In this document: one piece after another, positions 23,456 to 33,900 of the stretch
Layout: each line of letters opens with the position of its first letter
Numbering within the stretch: position 1 is the stretch's first letter
Source: Salvia splendens
Lineage: Eukaryota > Streptophyta > Magnoliopsida > Lamiales > Lamiaceae
DNA: 64,000 bases
Reading direction: 5' to 3'
NCBI RefSeq assembly: GCF_004379255.2
Contig: NC_056049.1
Span: forward strand, 24,164,063 to 24,228,062
Program-made: the position numbers and the translations under genes
The notes under the pieces: model-generated
Told to the model about the DNA's origin: nothing
Seen by the model: the letters and a program-made list of their open reading frames with translations, nothing else
The model's database searches: none

Positions 23456-25561
23456 TAACCCCGCGCGCCATATGCACTTCTTTATTCATGACTCATCATG
23501 TAATATGTATATATATTTAGATGGACTTACAACTAATTATTTAGTTTATAGCACTAGGTTTAATTAGTGCAATTGAATTGAGGTTTAGGTGTAATACTTA
23601 AATTTCGTCTCGTTACAATTATCAAAGCAAAGCACTTTAACAAGCTGTAAAAGAATAACTATAAAGTACTGTCTAATCCAAGTAACCAACATCAATCTCC
23701 AATGTGCATTATACAGACAACAAGTTAGGCAAAAAGTTGATAACACAGAATTAAAATTAATAAAATTAAATTATTAGGCACATGCTTGAGTTACTATCAC
23801 TAAATTAAGTAGGTGAAAAGCACACACAGCCAAAAAAAGACAAATTATATAACATAAAAAAGAACAAGAAATGTTTTCAACTTGAAAGAAAAATTAGTAA
23901 TCATCCATCAACATCGTACTCTACTTGTTTAATTTATGTTGTCATTAAATTAACATTTATCTATTTGGTTTGATTTTATATTTTAAAAATTATTACCAAA
24001 GTCGTTAATTTTAAAAATAACATAGAAAACAAAGGTCCATTTGTTATATTATTAATTTTTGGAAATTATAAAAATAATGTTTAATCGAACTTTGGTTTTT
24101 GTTTAATTTTTAAAATTAATGAAATTAATAATAATTTTAAAAGAAATTAGAGTCATACTTACTAAATAGATAAAATATAAAATTAATTCTAACGTACACT
24201 CCACTATAAACTAGAACAATTAAATAGATTTCCATTCTATATGAATCAGACATTGTTCGCTACAATTTCCCCCCTCTCTCATTTCAATAAATTACAAATT
24301 CATTTAATTACTTTTTATCCTCAGCCATAATGACAACGATCTTTTACTTTATGATAACTTAACCAAGTGGTTTTTATTATTTATTACTTATTTATTTATT
24401 TATTACTTATGTTTTCCACGTTTCACTTCTTTAAGAAAATGGGACCAGCCAATATATCAGAAGTTCCGATAATGAAATTAGGCCACAATTTTTATTTAAT
24501 TTAATAGTGTGGTGGAGGGAAGATCTCTATAAAATAAGATAAGTATGCAATTAGGCCAAATGGAGAGTATATATTTTATTTAATTTGTACTTTAATACTT
24601 TTCTTGACTTTTGGTCAATTTTCTAGGTATGATATTGTCTATTACAAAATTAATTGACCAATTTAGATCAACTGACTTATTTAATATATTTAGGAAACAG
24701 AACAATATATTCTTTTAGATTTACTCAAAATCTAAAATACATGTATGATCGCGGTCTATATTTAATTGTGAATGTGATTGCATATCCATGTTTAGTATTG
24801 TATTATTAAATGATGACATCATCTTTACTAATTTAACTGAAGTAGTAGTATAATGTAATGGATTAATTATTTAGTTTGACAGACACTTTCCCTACACGGC
24901 TACACCCATAGTAAAATATGATTATGAAATTTCTAAATTTTTTAAACTCTGACATAGTGTATATAATTTTTATGGTATACTTGATTCTCTTTTGTGCATG
25001 GATGCATCGTTATGATAATATTCTATTTAAGGCTATTTATTTAATATAATCTTTTTGATAAATATGGTGTTGAGACTTGAGAGTTGAGATTACTCAATCT
25101 TGACTCGAGGAGGAATTTGAATATTTAAAATAAATAATAGTATGAGTTTAACTAAGAGTGCAAATCAATTGATGAGTTAGTAATAGAGTGATGATAACTA
25201 TATAAAGATGACATCAATATTATTACAAGTAAACCTTAATTTCACATTTTAGCAACAAATATATAAATGCGTAACCAAACTTCTCAACAAAGGAATAAAG
25301 TTACAAAAATTGCGAATCTGTGACACAATTAAAACAAAAATTCTCACCTAAAATCAGTTACCCAACGACAAAACAACAAAATTATCCATATATATAAATT
25401 TTCATTTCCAATTATCCAATTATCCACAATGCAATATCCCAGCAAAATAGATTCTCCTTAAATCTATGCTAAAAAAAAAGAGAGAATCTCCCACCGTTTT
25501 GAGGGCATCCTTTTTCTTTTTTCCCTAAAATAAAAAAAAATCCAAAAATGAAAAGAGCGAG
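23456..25561. other. Long AT-rich intergenic stretch
   Basis: About 2.1 kb of AT-rich DNA. No open frame over ~60 codons with coding character and no transposon ends that I could pair. The final 100 bases are probably the 3' UTR of the minus-strand RING gene. Confidence 0.5.
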
Positions 25562-26032
25562 TCAAACAGGCGAGTCGACTCGGATGGCGGTGCGGCAGAG
25601 CGGGCAACTCGAGTGAGTCACGAGCCACATGTCGACGCACTCGGAGTGGAAGCAATGCCGGCACCGCGGCAGCAGCTTCACCTTGTCTCCGTCGCCGAAT
25701 ACCCCGAGGCATATGCAGCACTCGCCGTCGGAGCTAATCGACTCGGTTTGGCTGTGGAGGACGATGGGGAGGCTGGCGATGGAGGCGGCGTCGAGGCCAC
25801 GCGCCGGCGGGGGAGGCTGGGCGCGTGAGGAGGCGGAGGAGGGGGGTGGTGGGGGGGAGGAGAAGCGGCAGACCCAGCGGGCGTATAGGAAGAGGAGGGC
25901 GACGAGGAGGATGACGGAGAAGAGGACGACGACGAAGAAGAGGGTGTGGCCGCGGATTTGGAAGTTGCGGTCGTCGAATTCGGCGTAGTGCCACTTGAAC
26001 GGCTGCTCCGGCGACGGCGACGACATCGGCAT
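25562..26032 (-). CDS. RING-H2 finger E3 ubiquitin ligase, ATL family (ATL66-like)
   Basis: A single-exon gene of 156 residues, typical of ATL proteins, which are membrane-anchored E3 ligases often induced in defence. Residues ~10-28 (FKWHYAEFDDRNFQIRG) match the N-terminus of the ATL66 group; residues ~30-50 (FFVVVLFSVILLVALLFLY) form the transmembrane helix; a Pro-rich linker follows; GLDAASIASLP is the GLD motif; residues ~104-146 form the RING-H2 with CCICLGVF, RCRHCFHSECVDMW and CPLCR giving the C-X2-C, C-X-H-X2-F-H-X2-C and C-X2-C ligands. The Trp after the sixth ligand, which contacts E2, is present. The start ATG at 26030-26032 is preceded by a CT/GA-rich leader. Substrate unknown. 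Confidence 0.93.
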   Translation of the reverse strand: MPMSSPSPEQPFKWHYAEFDDRNFQIRGHTLFFVVVLFSVILLVALLFLYARWVCRFSSPPPPPSSASSRAQPPPPARGLDAASIASLPIVLHSQTESISSDGECCICLGVFGDGDKVKLLPRCRHCFHSECVDMWLVTHSSCPLCRTAIRVDSPV

Positions 26033-26555
26033 CGAAGGAATTGGATTTGTGATTGAATCGGATTGGAATTTCAGAATTTGGATCGAGAGAGAGAAAGAGG
26101 GGATTTAAGTTGAGAGTGGCGACTTGTGTTTATTTAAGTAGAAAAGTTTTAGCCTTGCACGAGGGGAAATGGTCACGCGCGGACGGGGCGCGTGGAGACG
26201 AACAGAGCTCTAGTTGAGCTAAATTTTTTTTGTAGTTTTCATATATAAGTAGATACTACTTAATCTTGGATTAAGGTAATAAAATTGTGAATTTAGCATC
26301 GATTGAGAAAGTGTAGTTTAGTAGAGGATTTCGGGCATGAGGAATATGGAAAACGAATCAATTGTAAAAAATTGGAATTGTTAATTTAAATCAGGTAAGT
26401 TAGGGGATTATATCTTATGAAAATATAATACATACTATTACTTTTGGTTCATAAGATTAAATCTCACAACTTAATCATTGATAGATAATTGTCATATAAT
26501 AATGAGTTACAATCATTTCATTTTAATTAAAATTGTCTTATAACTTAATTCTAGA
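26033..26555 (-). promoter_or_regulatory. Promoter and 5' UTR of the RING-H2 gene, then intergenic
   Basis: Reading on the minus strand, a TATTTAA-like box (about 26130) and a GA-rich leader (GAGAGAGAAAGAGG region, 26088-26100) precede the ATG. Farther out the sequence is AT-rich with nothing recognised. Confidence 0.45.
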
Positions 26556-26559
26556 TGAA

Positions 26560-28370
26560 TAAACATATAATAATGAATCATAGCAATTAGACGATGTGGT
26601 TAAATTTGAAATTTTCCTCAATTATATAAATGAGAAGGCTTGAATTTTTCTTATCTTACAGTAAATGTTAAGAAAATAATATTGGTGGTGTTTAAAATAA
26701 TGTTGCTTAGTTAAAATAATAAAAACCTAAAAAAACTTTCATGAACACAAAGGACATAGTTCTGTACACGGCTAAAATAATTTAAAATATTATAATTTCA
26801 TAATTTAATATTCAATTTTCAAACTTGATTAGATTGATCAGCATTCTTAGTTTAAAATTGATATTATCCTATTAAAAATGCTAGGAATCAAACATCGAGT
26901 TACATTTATAATGATATTCGTATAATGATATTCGTCTCGATTTAATTCGACTACTTACATTTATACCGACAAATGATCAATGATTAAACACACCGCATTT
27001 ATGAGTCAAAACGACGTTTAGTGTTGAAAAAGAGTCTATTTTCGGTGAATATTATCTAGAAAATATGACAGCAATAGAGAAAAAGTTAAACTAAAAGTGA
27101 TTAGACGCTATATAAATATCTTCCGATTAATTATAAGGACATGGGATATTTGACAGAAAATATATAAAATATCTTCTATAGTATAGTAATAAGGACATGT
27201 GATATTTGACAAGCCAATACATTTGATCCTTGAAGCACAAGTGATGGATATTATATGGTCAAAAATAGCAGCTATACTGCAAAAGTGTTTTGTATTTTGT
27301 ACAGCTTGAGATGAGTCATATTAATAGTACTAGAGTTATGAAATTTTATAATTCAATTTAATAAATAGTATATAGTGCTAATTGGTTAATAACAGGTGTT
27401 GAGCATGATAAAACTATGTCACATTGAATCGACTCACTTACACAAAATAGATCAAATTTTGTTACACATCATGTATCAGTTTGCGCCAATGATGTTATTA
27501 GGTTTTAACCTTAGTCGGTGTCTCACGCGTAAAACTTAGAATTTTCTCGATTTTCATTGATATTTATTAGATAAGACTCTTCATAAACACATCTATTTAT
27601 AAAATGTGTTTATATAGATTGAAAGGATACAAATGAACAAGCGCCAAGCATACAGTTTCAGAATAATATTCAGAAAAGAAAAAAAAATCAAAATCAATTA
27701 AGTAGTACTCCCTCCGTCCTATAGTAGATGTCACACTTGGAAGATGACACGAGATTTTAGAAGATGTTATTTTGTGTATTAAGTGGTGAGAGAAAATATA
27801 ATTTTATAACTGATGTGATAAGGAACTTTTTTCAAAGAAGAAGTGTGACATTTTTTGTGGGACAAACTAAAAAAAAGTGTGACATCTACTATGGGACGGA
27901 GTGAGTACTTTTTGTCCTAAGATACGAGTTACCCGCAAATAAAAACAAAAATAAAGAATAATGTTGATTTTTAAAATGCCCAACCTTCTTATCGCTTGCC
28001 TCGCAATATTTTTCAGCTAAGAATAGAGAAAAATATGAGAAATTAATTACTATAATTAATTACTATAAAATTGAGTAGTATATAAAAAATATTGATATTC
28101 ATTTCAAACAAATTTATAGTGTAAAGTCGTTTTCAGACGTTAATTATGAATGTTGAATGAGATTGAACTCGAATACAGGAAAAGTAACATAGATTTCATT
28201 ATTATACAACTGATTGCTGCTAAATACAAAGTGTGGACAAGAAGCATTGTGTCCAGTTATGAAAATATATCTGATCAATAAATCAAAAGACAAACGATTC
28301 CACCAACTAAGTGACAAACAAAAAATGACAACTATATAGTGAAAATGTGGAAATTGACTGACCAATTTCA
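26560..28370. repeat. Duplicated block V, copy 1 (NLR far-upstream flank)
   Basis: Sequence here recurs at 53620-58470 with small differences, in the same order and orientation. In copy 2 it is interrupted by the LTR retrotransposon 54568-57593; in copy 1 the intact site reads GCGCCAATGATGTTATTAGG at about 27483-27502. Contains a Stowaway MITE shared by both copies, so that MITE predates the duplication. No coding frame. Confidence 0.88.
27708..27905. mobile_element. Stowaway MITE (shared by both copies of block V)
   Basis: CTCCCTCCGTCCTATAGTAG at the left pairs with CTACTATGGGACGGAGTGAG at the right; TA on both sides. 198 bases. The orthologous copy is 57814-58013. Confidence 0.93.
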
Positions 28371-28394
28371 TATTATTAGAAGTGAGAGGTTCTT

Positions 28395-28830
28395 GATGCA
28401 TAATGTATTCGGACAACTTAATTTTGATTCATATTTATACTTCTAATTCTATTTCCATTTGAGATAGTAAGTTTAATTGAGGCCCAAAGAAAAAAGGAAC
28501 CCAAATGTAGAAATTTTTGAAGGAGAAAAAAGGAACTCCAATACAAAACAGTGCAAATTTTGTGAACGAAGATTGTATTGATTTTGTCAAGAAAGAAATC
28601 ACACATGACTTGTTTCCCTTTTGCTTTTATAACTTTATATCACTTTGCTTTATGCTTAGGAGAGAGAAATAAGTGGTGGGAATAACTGTAACTTGATGAG
28701 TGAGGACTGAGGATCATAATGCAGGAGTGAGAACATTATTAGCATACCATCCACAAGTATACACACATTCTTCATCTTCAACGATAAACTTGCAACCATT
28801 TTCTCTCTCTAAATCTATCTCTGCTAAACC
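28395..28830 (+). repeat. Duplicated block U, copy 1 (NLR promoter region)
   Basis: This block ends at the NLR start codon. It recurs at 47104-47548 and 59030-59478, with the same TTTTATAACTTTATATCAC stretch, a candidate TATA region about 215 bases before the ATG, and the same CTCTCTCTAAATCTATCTC leader. It carries the intact TATTCGGACA site that the MuDR-like element duplicated at copy 2. Confidence 0.9.
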
Positions 28831-28911
28831 ATGGAAGGAGTGTCTTCAGCAGCCATTGAAGTTCTTGTCCAAAACCTTCAACGGTTGGTTTTGCATGTAA
28901 TTTCAAAATAG
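28831..28911 (+). pseudogene. NLR ghost: first 16 codons of an NLR joined to its 3' flank
   Basis: ATG at 28831 opens with MEGVSSAAIEVLVQNL, identical to the three intact NLR genes. After AACCT the sequence jumps to CGGTTGGTTTTGCATG, which in the intact copy at 62928 lies about 110 bases after the stop codon. The result is a 26-codon frame ending TAG at 28909-28911. So about 3.4 kb, the whole remaining NLR, has been lost in one deletion, while promoter-side and downstream blocks stayed in place. If transcribed it would make a 26-residue peptide of unknown meaning. Confidence 0.92.
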
Positions 28912-29530
28912 AACCATCCAATCATACATAAATTAATTGATATATATTAATAGTAGTATATGATTTTGTTGTTATAGCTACAGTTTGTTTGAATTTCACA
29001 GATATTTCTGCAAATTGTTTTCTTTGTGCTGTGCACTTCTTCATTGTTTTCTTTTATGAAACTTTGCTAGTTAATACTCGTATATGAGAATCATAAATGA
29101 GCCATACTAAAAACATGAAAAGTAGCTTTGGCTGTGCTAAATCGTCCATCCTCTTGTGCTTTCTTTCACGCTATGAAACTCAAATAATAGATTCCGATTC
29201 ATCATCTCTATATCTCTGTTTTCTGGTTTTGATAACGATATGTTTGCTCGGACAATTAGGTGTTTAGCACTTTGATTCTGAAAGGAGTGGCTACAAAGGC
29301 TTTGTTTTGGGTTGAGAAGTAATTCGTGCTGTAATAATGTCTGATTGGAAAGGTGATTGTGATGCTGGTTTCAGAGTTTGATCAAGCGGAGAAAGGATGC
29401 GATATTTTGAGTCTAATGTGAACATATTATCCAAATGTTTATATCAACAGACGAGGGCTGAATTCTGTTTATTTCTGGTAAATGTTGGCAGCTTCTGTAT
29501 TCACATACTAATATCCACTTTAAAGGCTTG
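28885..29530 (+). repeat. Duplicated block D, copy 1 (NLR downstream flank)
   Basis: Matches 51000-51720 and 62915-63145 with indels. The third copy is cut short by the retrotransposon at 63146. Non-coding; probably 3' UTR and terminator region of the ancestral NLR. Confidence 0.85.
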
Positions 29531-29621
29531 CTTTTGTGACGTGTACCATGTGTGCCTTCGAGTTAAGCTCCAATTGGAGTTATTTTCCTTTGTTTCTCTT
29601 CACAAATTTTATATATATATC

Positions 29622-29890
29622 TAGGGTTGTATTATATACCAAACTAGTTTAAAACACTAAACGCCAAACACATCGTTATATAATAACGCATGGTTCATTA
29701 CAACTTTATTTGTAATTCATTATAGGGAATTCTGAGATTTAAAAACAATAACATCATCATGCATAGTTTAGAAATCTGAAGTTCATTATAAGTTTGTTAT
29801 TAGTTCATTATAATGAACTCCATGTTATCATATAATGATGTTGTTCGGCGTTTAAGGTTTAAGAGTGGTTTGGTATTGATCACAATCCTA
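29622..29890. mobile_element. Small inverted-repeat element
   Basis: Left TAGGGTTGTATTATATACC and right GGTATTGATCACAATCCTA are imperfect inverted repeats about 45 bases long, both extending to ACTAAACGCC / GGCGTTTAAG, and the middle continues to pair (CATCGTTATATAATAAC with TTATCATATAATGATG). It sits between two (AT)n runs, so a TA target is likely but not provable. It is absent from the paralogous block at 51720, so it inserted after duplication or was lost there. Confidence 0.65.
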
Positions 29891-30170
29891 TATCTATATA
29901 TATATATATAGGAAAATGATCAATACAAACCCTATATATATATATATAATAATGTGTTGTTATCATAGTATTATTTGCTGTTGTAATATAAGTTGCATTT
30001 TGAAGTTCAAGTTCCTACAGTTTTTATTTTTTCGTGGCAGTTTAAATAACCATTTTTTTGGCATCACTTACTGATTCACTCAAATTCTTAGGATAAAACT
30101 TTTAGTAGACAAGGAGTGAAGTTTAGACATAATGGAATAAAAAAATTCTTAATAGCCAGTTTTTGCCGGT
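29891..30170. repeat. (TA)n-rich stretch
   Basis: Two TATATA runs (29893-29911 and 29933-29949) flank GGAAAATGATCAATACAAACCC. That phrase, bounded by TA runs, resembles ends of some plant Helitrons or MITEs, but no second end was found. Confidence 0.35.
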
Positions 30171-30505
30171 AGTCTTAATAGTCAGTTTTTTGCCATCACT
30201 TATTGATTCATGCCCTTTCTCTCTCGTTCTCTTAAATATTTTTATTGATTCCTTCAAATTATTGTCTCTATATATCGAGTAAAATTTAATGGTCTTAACA
30301 CGTTGCCTCATAATGTGTCAAGCCAGTCAAAATTGTAGAAGTATACTTTTCCATCATTTTTTTCTTTGTCTAACACACTAAGTGACAAAGTGTTCGGATC
30401 ACTTATTTTTTTAATATATACACCTCCAATCTCATTTCCTTCACTGAGTAGACATGAGGAAGTTTAATTGAGGCCCAGAAAAATAAGGCCCAAAGAAAAG
30501 GAAAG
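30171..30505. repeat. Duplicated block F, copy 1
   Basis: The phrase with TTAACACGTTGCCTCATAAT and GTGACAAAGTGTTCGGATC, ending in AATTGAGGCCCAG, recurs at 32030-32330 and 51735-52090. It lies downstream of NLR units and helps define the repeat period of the cluster. Confidence 0.82.
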
Positions 30506-30608
30506 TTGAGTCCAAATGCAAGTATAACTGAGAAAAAGAAGGGGAAAAAAAAGAAAAATAGGTGAGATTTTTAATGTGTATATCCTGAATATGTCTAAGT
30601 GCTTAAAA

Positions 30609-31620
30609 ATTAGAGTTAACTACATAATTTATATCTGATTTTTCAGTTTCGTGCATAAATGGTAGCTGATCTTTATTTTATAGTATCGTTTTTGGTACCT
30701 TGTGATAAAAATAACTCTACGTACTAAACATGTGATTTTTTTTGTTATGAAGGATATTTTTGAAAAATTTAATTAAATAGCACCAAACATGTGATTTTTT
30801 TCTTCCGTTCTTATTTTTCTTCTTTAGTTTCTTCTTCTTTCTTTATTCTTCATTTTCTGTTTTCTTTTTATTATTTTATCTTCCTTTCTTCTTTATTTTT
30901 TCTCCTTAGTTTATGTTTCCTCTTTTTTCTTTTCTCTTCTTTTCTTTTTTCTTTTTAGTATTTTATACATACATCCAATTGCATTCATAATATAAATCAA
31001 GAACAAAACACCTAACTACATTAATTATTTAAAGTAATTAAATCAATTAAATATTTTTTATTAAATTATTTTATACTCATTTTAGGGTTAGAAACACCTA
31101 ACTAATAATATTCAACTCTTTATATCATTATGAATACAATTTACAATTTTAATTTTTCATTAAAACTATATTGATTAGTTATTAATTTAATATAAAATAA
31201 TATTATAGATTCATAATTTAAATAATTATACTATAATTATTTATTAAATACTACTAGTTTTTAGTATTATACTGATAATATTATTATAATAATTAAATAT
31301 TTTAATCATAACTATAATTATTAATTTATAACATCAGAATAACAATATTAATATTGATTCATAATAATAGTATAAAGAGCTAGGAGAATGAGAGAAGATA
31401 TTATAATATTACTTTTGATACTAGTTTGTGTGAATGCCCAAAATATCCTTTGTGATACAAATAGGAAAATGTATTTATTTAGAGGGTATTTTGGGTGAAA
31501 ATAGCATTAGGTACCAAAAATGTGACTTATAGGTACCAAAAACTATATAAAATAATGATCAGGTATCATTTATATGCAAAAGTGAAATATGAGATGTCAT
31601 ATATGTATTTCACTCTAAAA
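30609..31620. mobile_element. ~1-kb inverted-repeat element with a polypyrimidine core
   Basis: Left ~90 bases (TAATTTATATCTGATTTTTC ... GTTTTTGGTACC) pair with the right ~90 bases (GGTACCAAAAACTATATAAA ... CACTCTAAAAATTATG). Between them lies a ~165-base almost pure C/T tract (30797-30960) and then very AT-rich DNA. No clear target duplication; Mutator-type is possible from the long arms. Non-coding. Confidence 0.6.
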
Positions 31621-32029
31621 ATTATGGGTAATGTTCAAAACTGTGTGATACTAACATATACACTCAACTTCTTATAAGTCCTCAATAGTGTGGATGTCCT
31701 TTATGAATATCATGGCACACTCCATGTCTTTACCAATATTAATTTTTATCTCAAATTCTTTGGGTAAAACTTTTACTAACCAGGGAATGAAGTTTAGATA
31801 TAATGGTAAAACATTGTTTGGTGAAATAGTTCCCAAGTCTTGTAGAAGTAGTAATTCTTTAAACCGGGGCCATGATCTTTAACAATGTTAAGTTATATTT
31901 AACAATGAATTGTGTATTCAGGATTTTGAACTTAATGTAACGACTATAATTTGTAGCTTTGTGGAGCTATAAGGACCGTGCAATTTGTGACGAGTCTTAA
32001 TAGCCAGTTTTTTGGCTCATGATTTTTTG
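31621..32029. other. Intergenic, nothing recognised
   Basis: AT-rich; a 64-codon frame at 31688-31882 has no known similarity. It shares TTTTACTAACCAGGGAATGAAG-like text with 30100-30125, so it may be part of an older duplication of the F neighbourhood. Confidence 0.4.
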
Positions 32030-32330
32030 TGACTCGTTGTGTCAAATATTTTTATTGATTCCTTTAAATTATTGGCTCTCTATATCAAGAAAAATTTAGT
32101 GGTCTAGACACGTTGCCAATCAAACCAATCAAAATTGTAGAAGTATACTTTTCCATCATTTTTTTCTTTGTCTATGTGATTGACACACAAAGTGTTCGGA
32201 TCACTTATTTTTTTTAATATATACACCTCCAATCTAATTTCCTTCAGTAAGTAGAAAACATGAGGAGGTTTAATTGAGGCCCAGAAAAATAAGGCCCAAA
32301 GAAAAGGAAGGTTGAGTCCAAATGGAAGTT
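32030..32330. repeat. Duplicated block F, copy 2
   Basis: Same content as 30171-30505, second tandem copy about 1.85 kb downstream, with the inverted-repeat element of 30609 lying between the two. Confidence 0.82.
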
Positions 32331-33900
32331 AAGTAACCTTACATGCAGTGGAGCCTCAAGTCACCTTTATTTTGCTTCATCTCTAAGTTTAATCGAGGCC
32401 CAAGCTAAAATGAAAAAGGCCCAAAAAGTTAAAGGTTGAGATTAAGCCTGCAACAAGGGTGCATGAATTTAAGAAATTTATAATTAAACGCTAAATTAAT
32501 CCCGTGAAAAATTGATAAAAAAGTTTAACCACAAGTCGTTAATTTTTAATTAGCCATTAGCTTTAGCTTTTCAATAAATGCAGCTCCTCTGATATAATAG
32601 TGTTTTGTTTTTTAATAGGATGCATCTATGTGACCATATTATGAACAACTATAAACTGGTTTAGTCGATGCAAACACCGGTTAATTTATTATTCGTGGTT
32701 CAATAGCAACTAAATACTCCCATATATTTTTTTGTACCATAATGCTTTCAAGTTGTAGTTTGTACCGTGGACTATAACTAATACTCTCATATATTCTTCT
32801 TTGCAGGTAAAATGACATTTTTTGGATGACAAGGAATTTTATATACTTTTATTTTTTAAAAGAAAAGGGAACAAAATGAAATAAAGTAAATATAGTAAGA
32901 AATAAATCACCTTCTTTAGTACAAACAAAAATAATATAGGTATCTTGGTTAGGACATGAAGTATATAAAACTCCTTGGTTTTAATTTATTAAAACTTCCT
33001 ATGCTACAAAACTCCAACATCACTTTTTAATTATATAATTTTCAATTGTTTTAATGAAATAATTAATATAAAAATCATTGGACGGATGGATGGAGTATTA
33101 ATTAACACTCATGATTAGGATAGTTGATGGTGGATTATTACGTAGAAGTTGGAAAAGAGGATCTTGCCTATTAAAGTCTCCTTTATTTCTTCAATTAATT
33201 AATACTATAGGACAACTATTTTTCTACAAAAAAACTTACCACTACTAGTAGACAGTAGTTGTTAGAACTGTGGGCCCTCGTCGAACAAGAGTTTACAAAT
33301 TATAAATTAAATAATGACTAATTTAAGGTCAATAATATAATTTTAAATTAGCCACTAGGTTTAGCTTTTCAATAATTGATGCCCTGCTAAGATAATCTTG
33401 TTTTGCTACCCCAAATCTAATTCTCAATATTTGAAATTAATCAGAGAGATCGAGAGAGCAATTTCATTACCATACGATTGAATTCTGCAGCAAGTAAGTA
33501 GTATTTCATTTTCCATTTTCCATTTTCCATTTTCTGTTGATGGATTGCCCTATCTTATTTATGTGTTGTGTGTTTTCTCTAATTTCATACTTAGCATATA
33601 GATTTCATATCAACCCAAATTGCTTATGATTATTGCTTATCAAGAATTGCGCCAAGCTCACAAATTAATTAACAGAATACTTTAAGAAAAATGAAATTTA
33701 AAGAATTTTGAGTATAAATCCATACAACCGTTAGATTTTAACCATCATGAATCCTTAGTTGTTTATATGTGAGCCCAAATATGATTGTGAAGGAAAATTG
33801 GTGTCATAATGTAGAAGAGACTACAGAGTAGTGTTTGTATATAATCCACATGTTTACAAGCATTCTTACAATCATTTTATAGATCTCTCTTTGTAAAGCC
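32331..33900 (+). promoter_or_regulatory. NLR1 upstream region
   Basis: About 1.5 kb before NLR1 that does not match block U of the other two genes except for the last few bases, so NLR1 has its own promoter. Candidate leader: CTGCAGCAAG|GTAAGT-like donor near 33490-33500 and CTCTCTTTGTAAAGCC just before the ATG, suggesting a possible 5' UTR intron. A TTTTCCA short tandem run lies at 33507-33536. Confidence 0.45.

Noticed and set aside
25613..25988. Plus-strand frames of 71 and 119 codons.
   Set aside because: They are antisense shadows of the minus-strand RING-H2 gene, whose zinc ligands and transmembrane segment are clear.
29891..29950. Helitron end (TA-rich start and GGAAAATGATCAATACAAACCC).
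   Set aside because: No matching 3' hairpin with CTRR end and no helicase; too little to call.
33000..33100. GGACGGATGGATGGAGTA as a Stowaway right end.
   Set aside because: No matching left end with TA flank nearby; at most a worn fragment.
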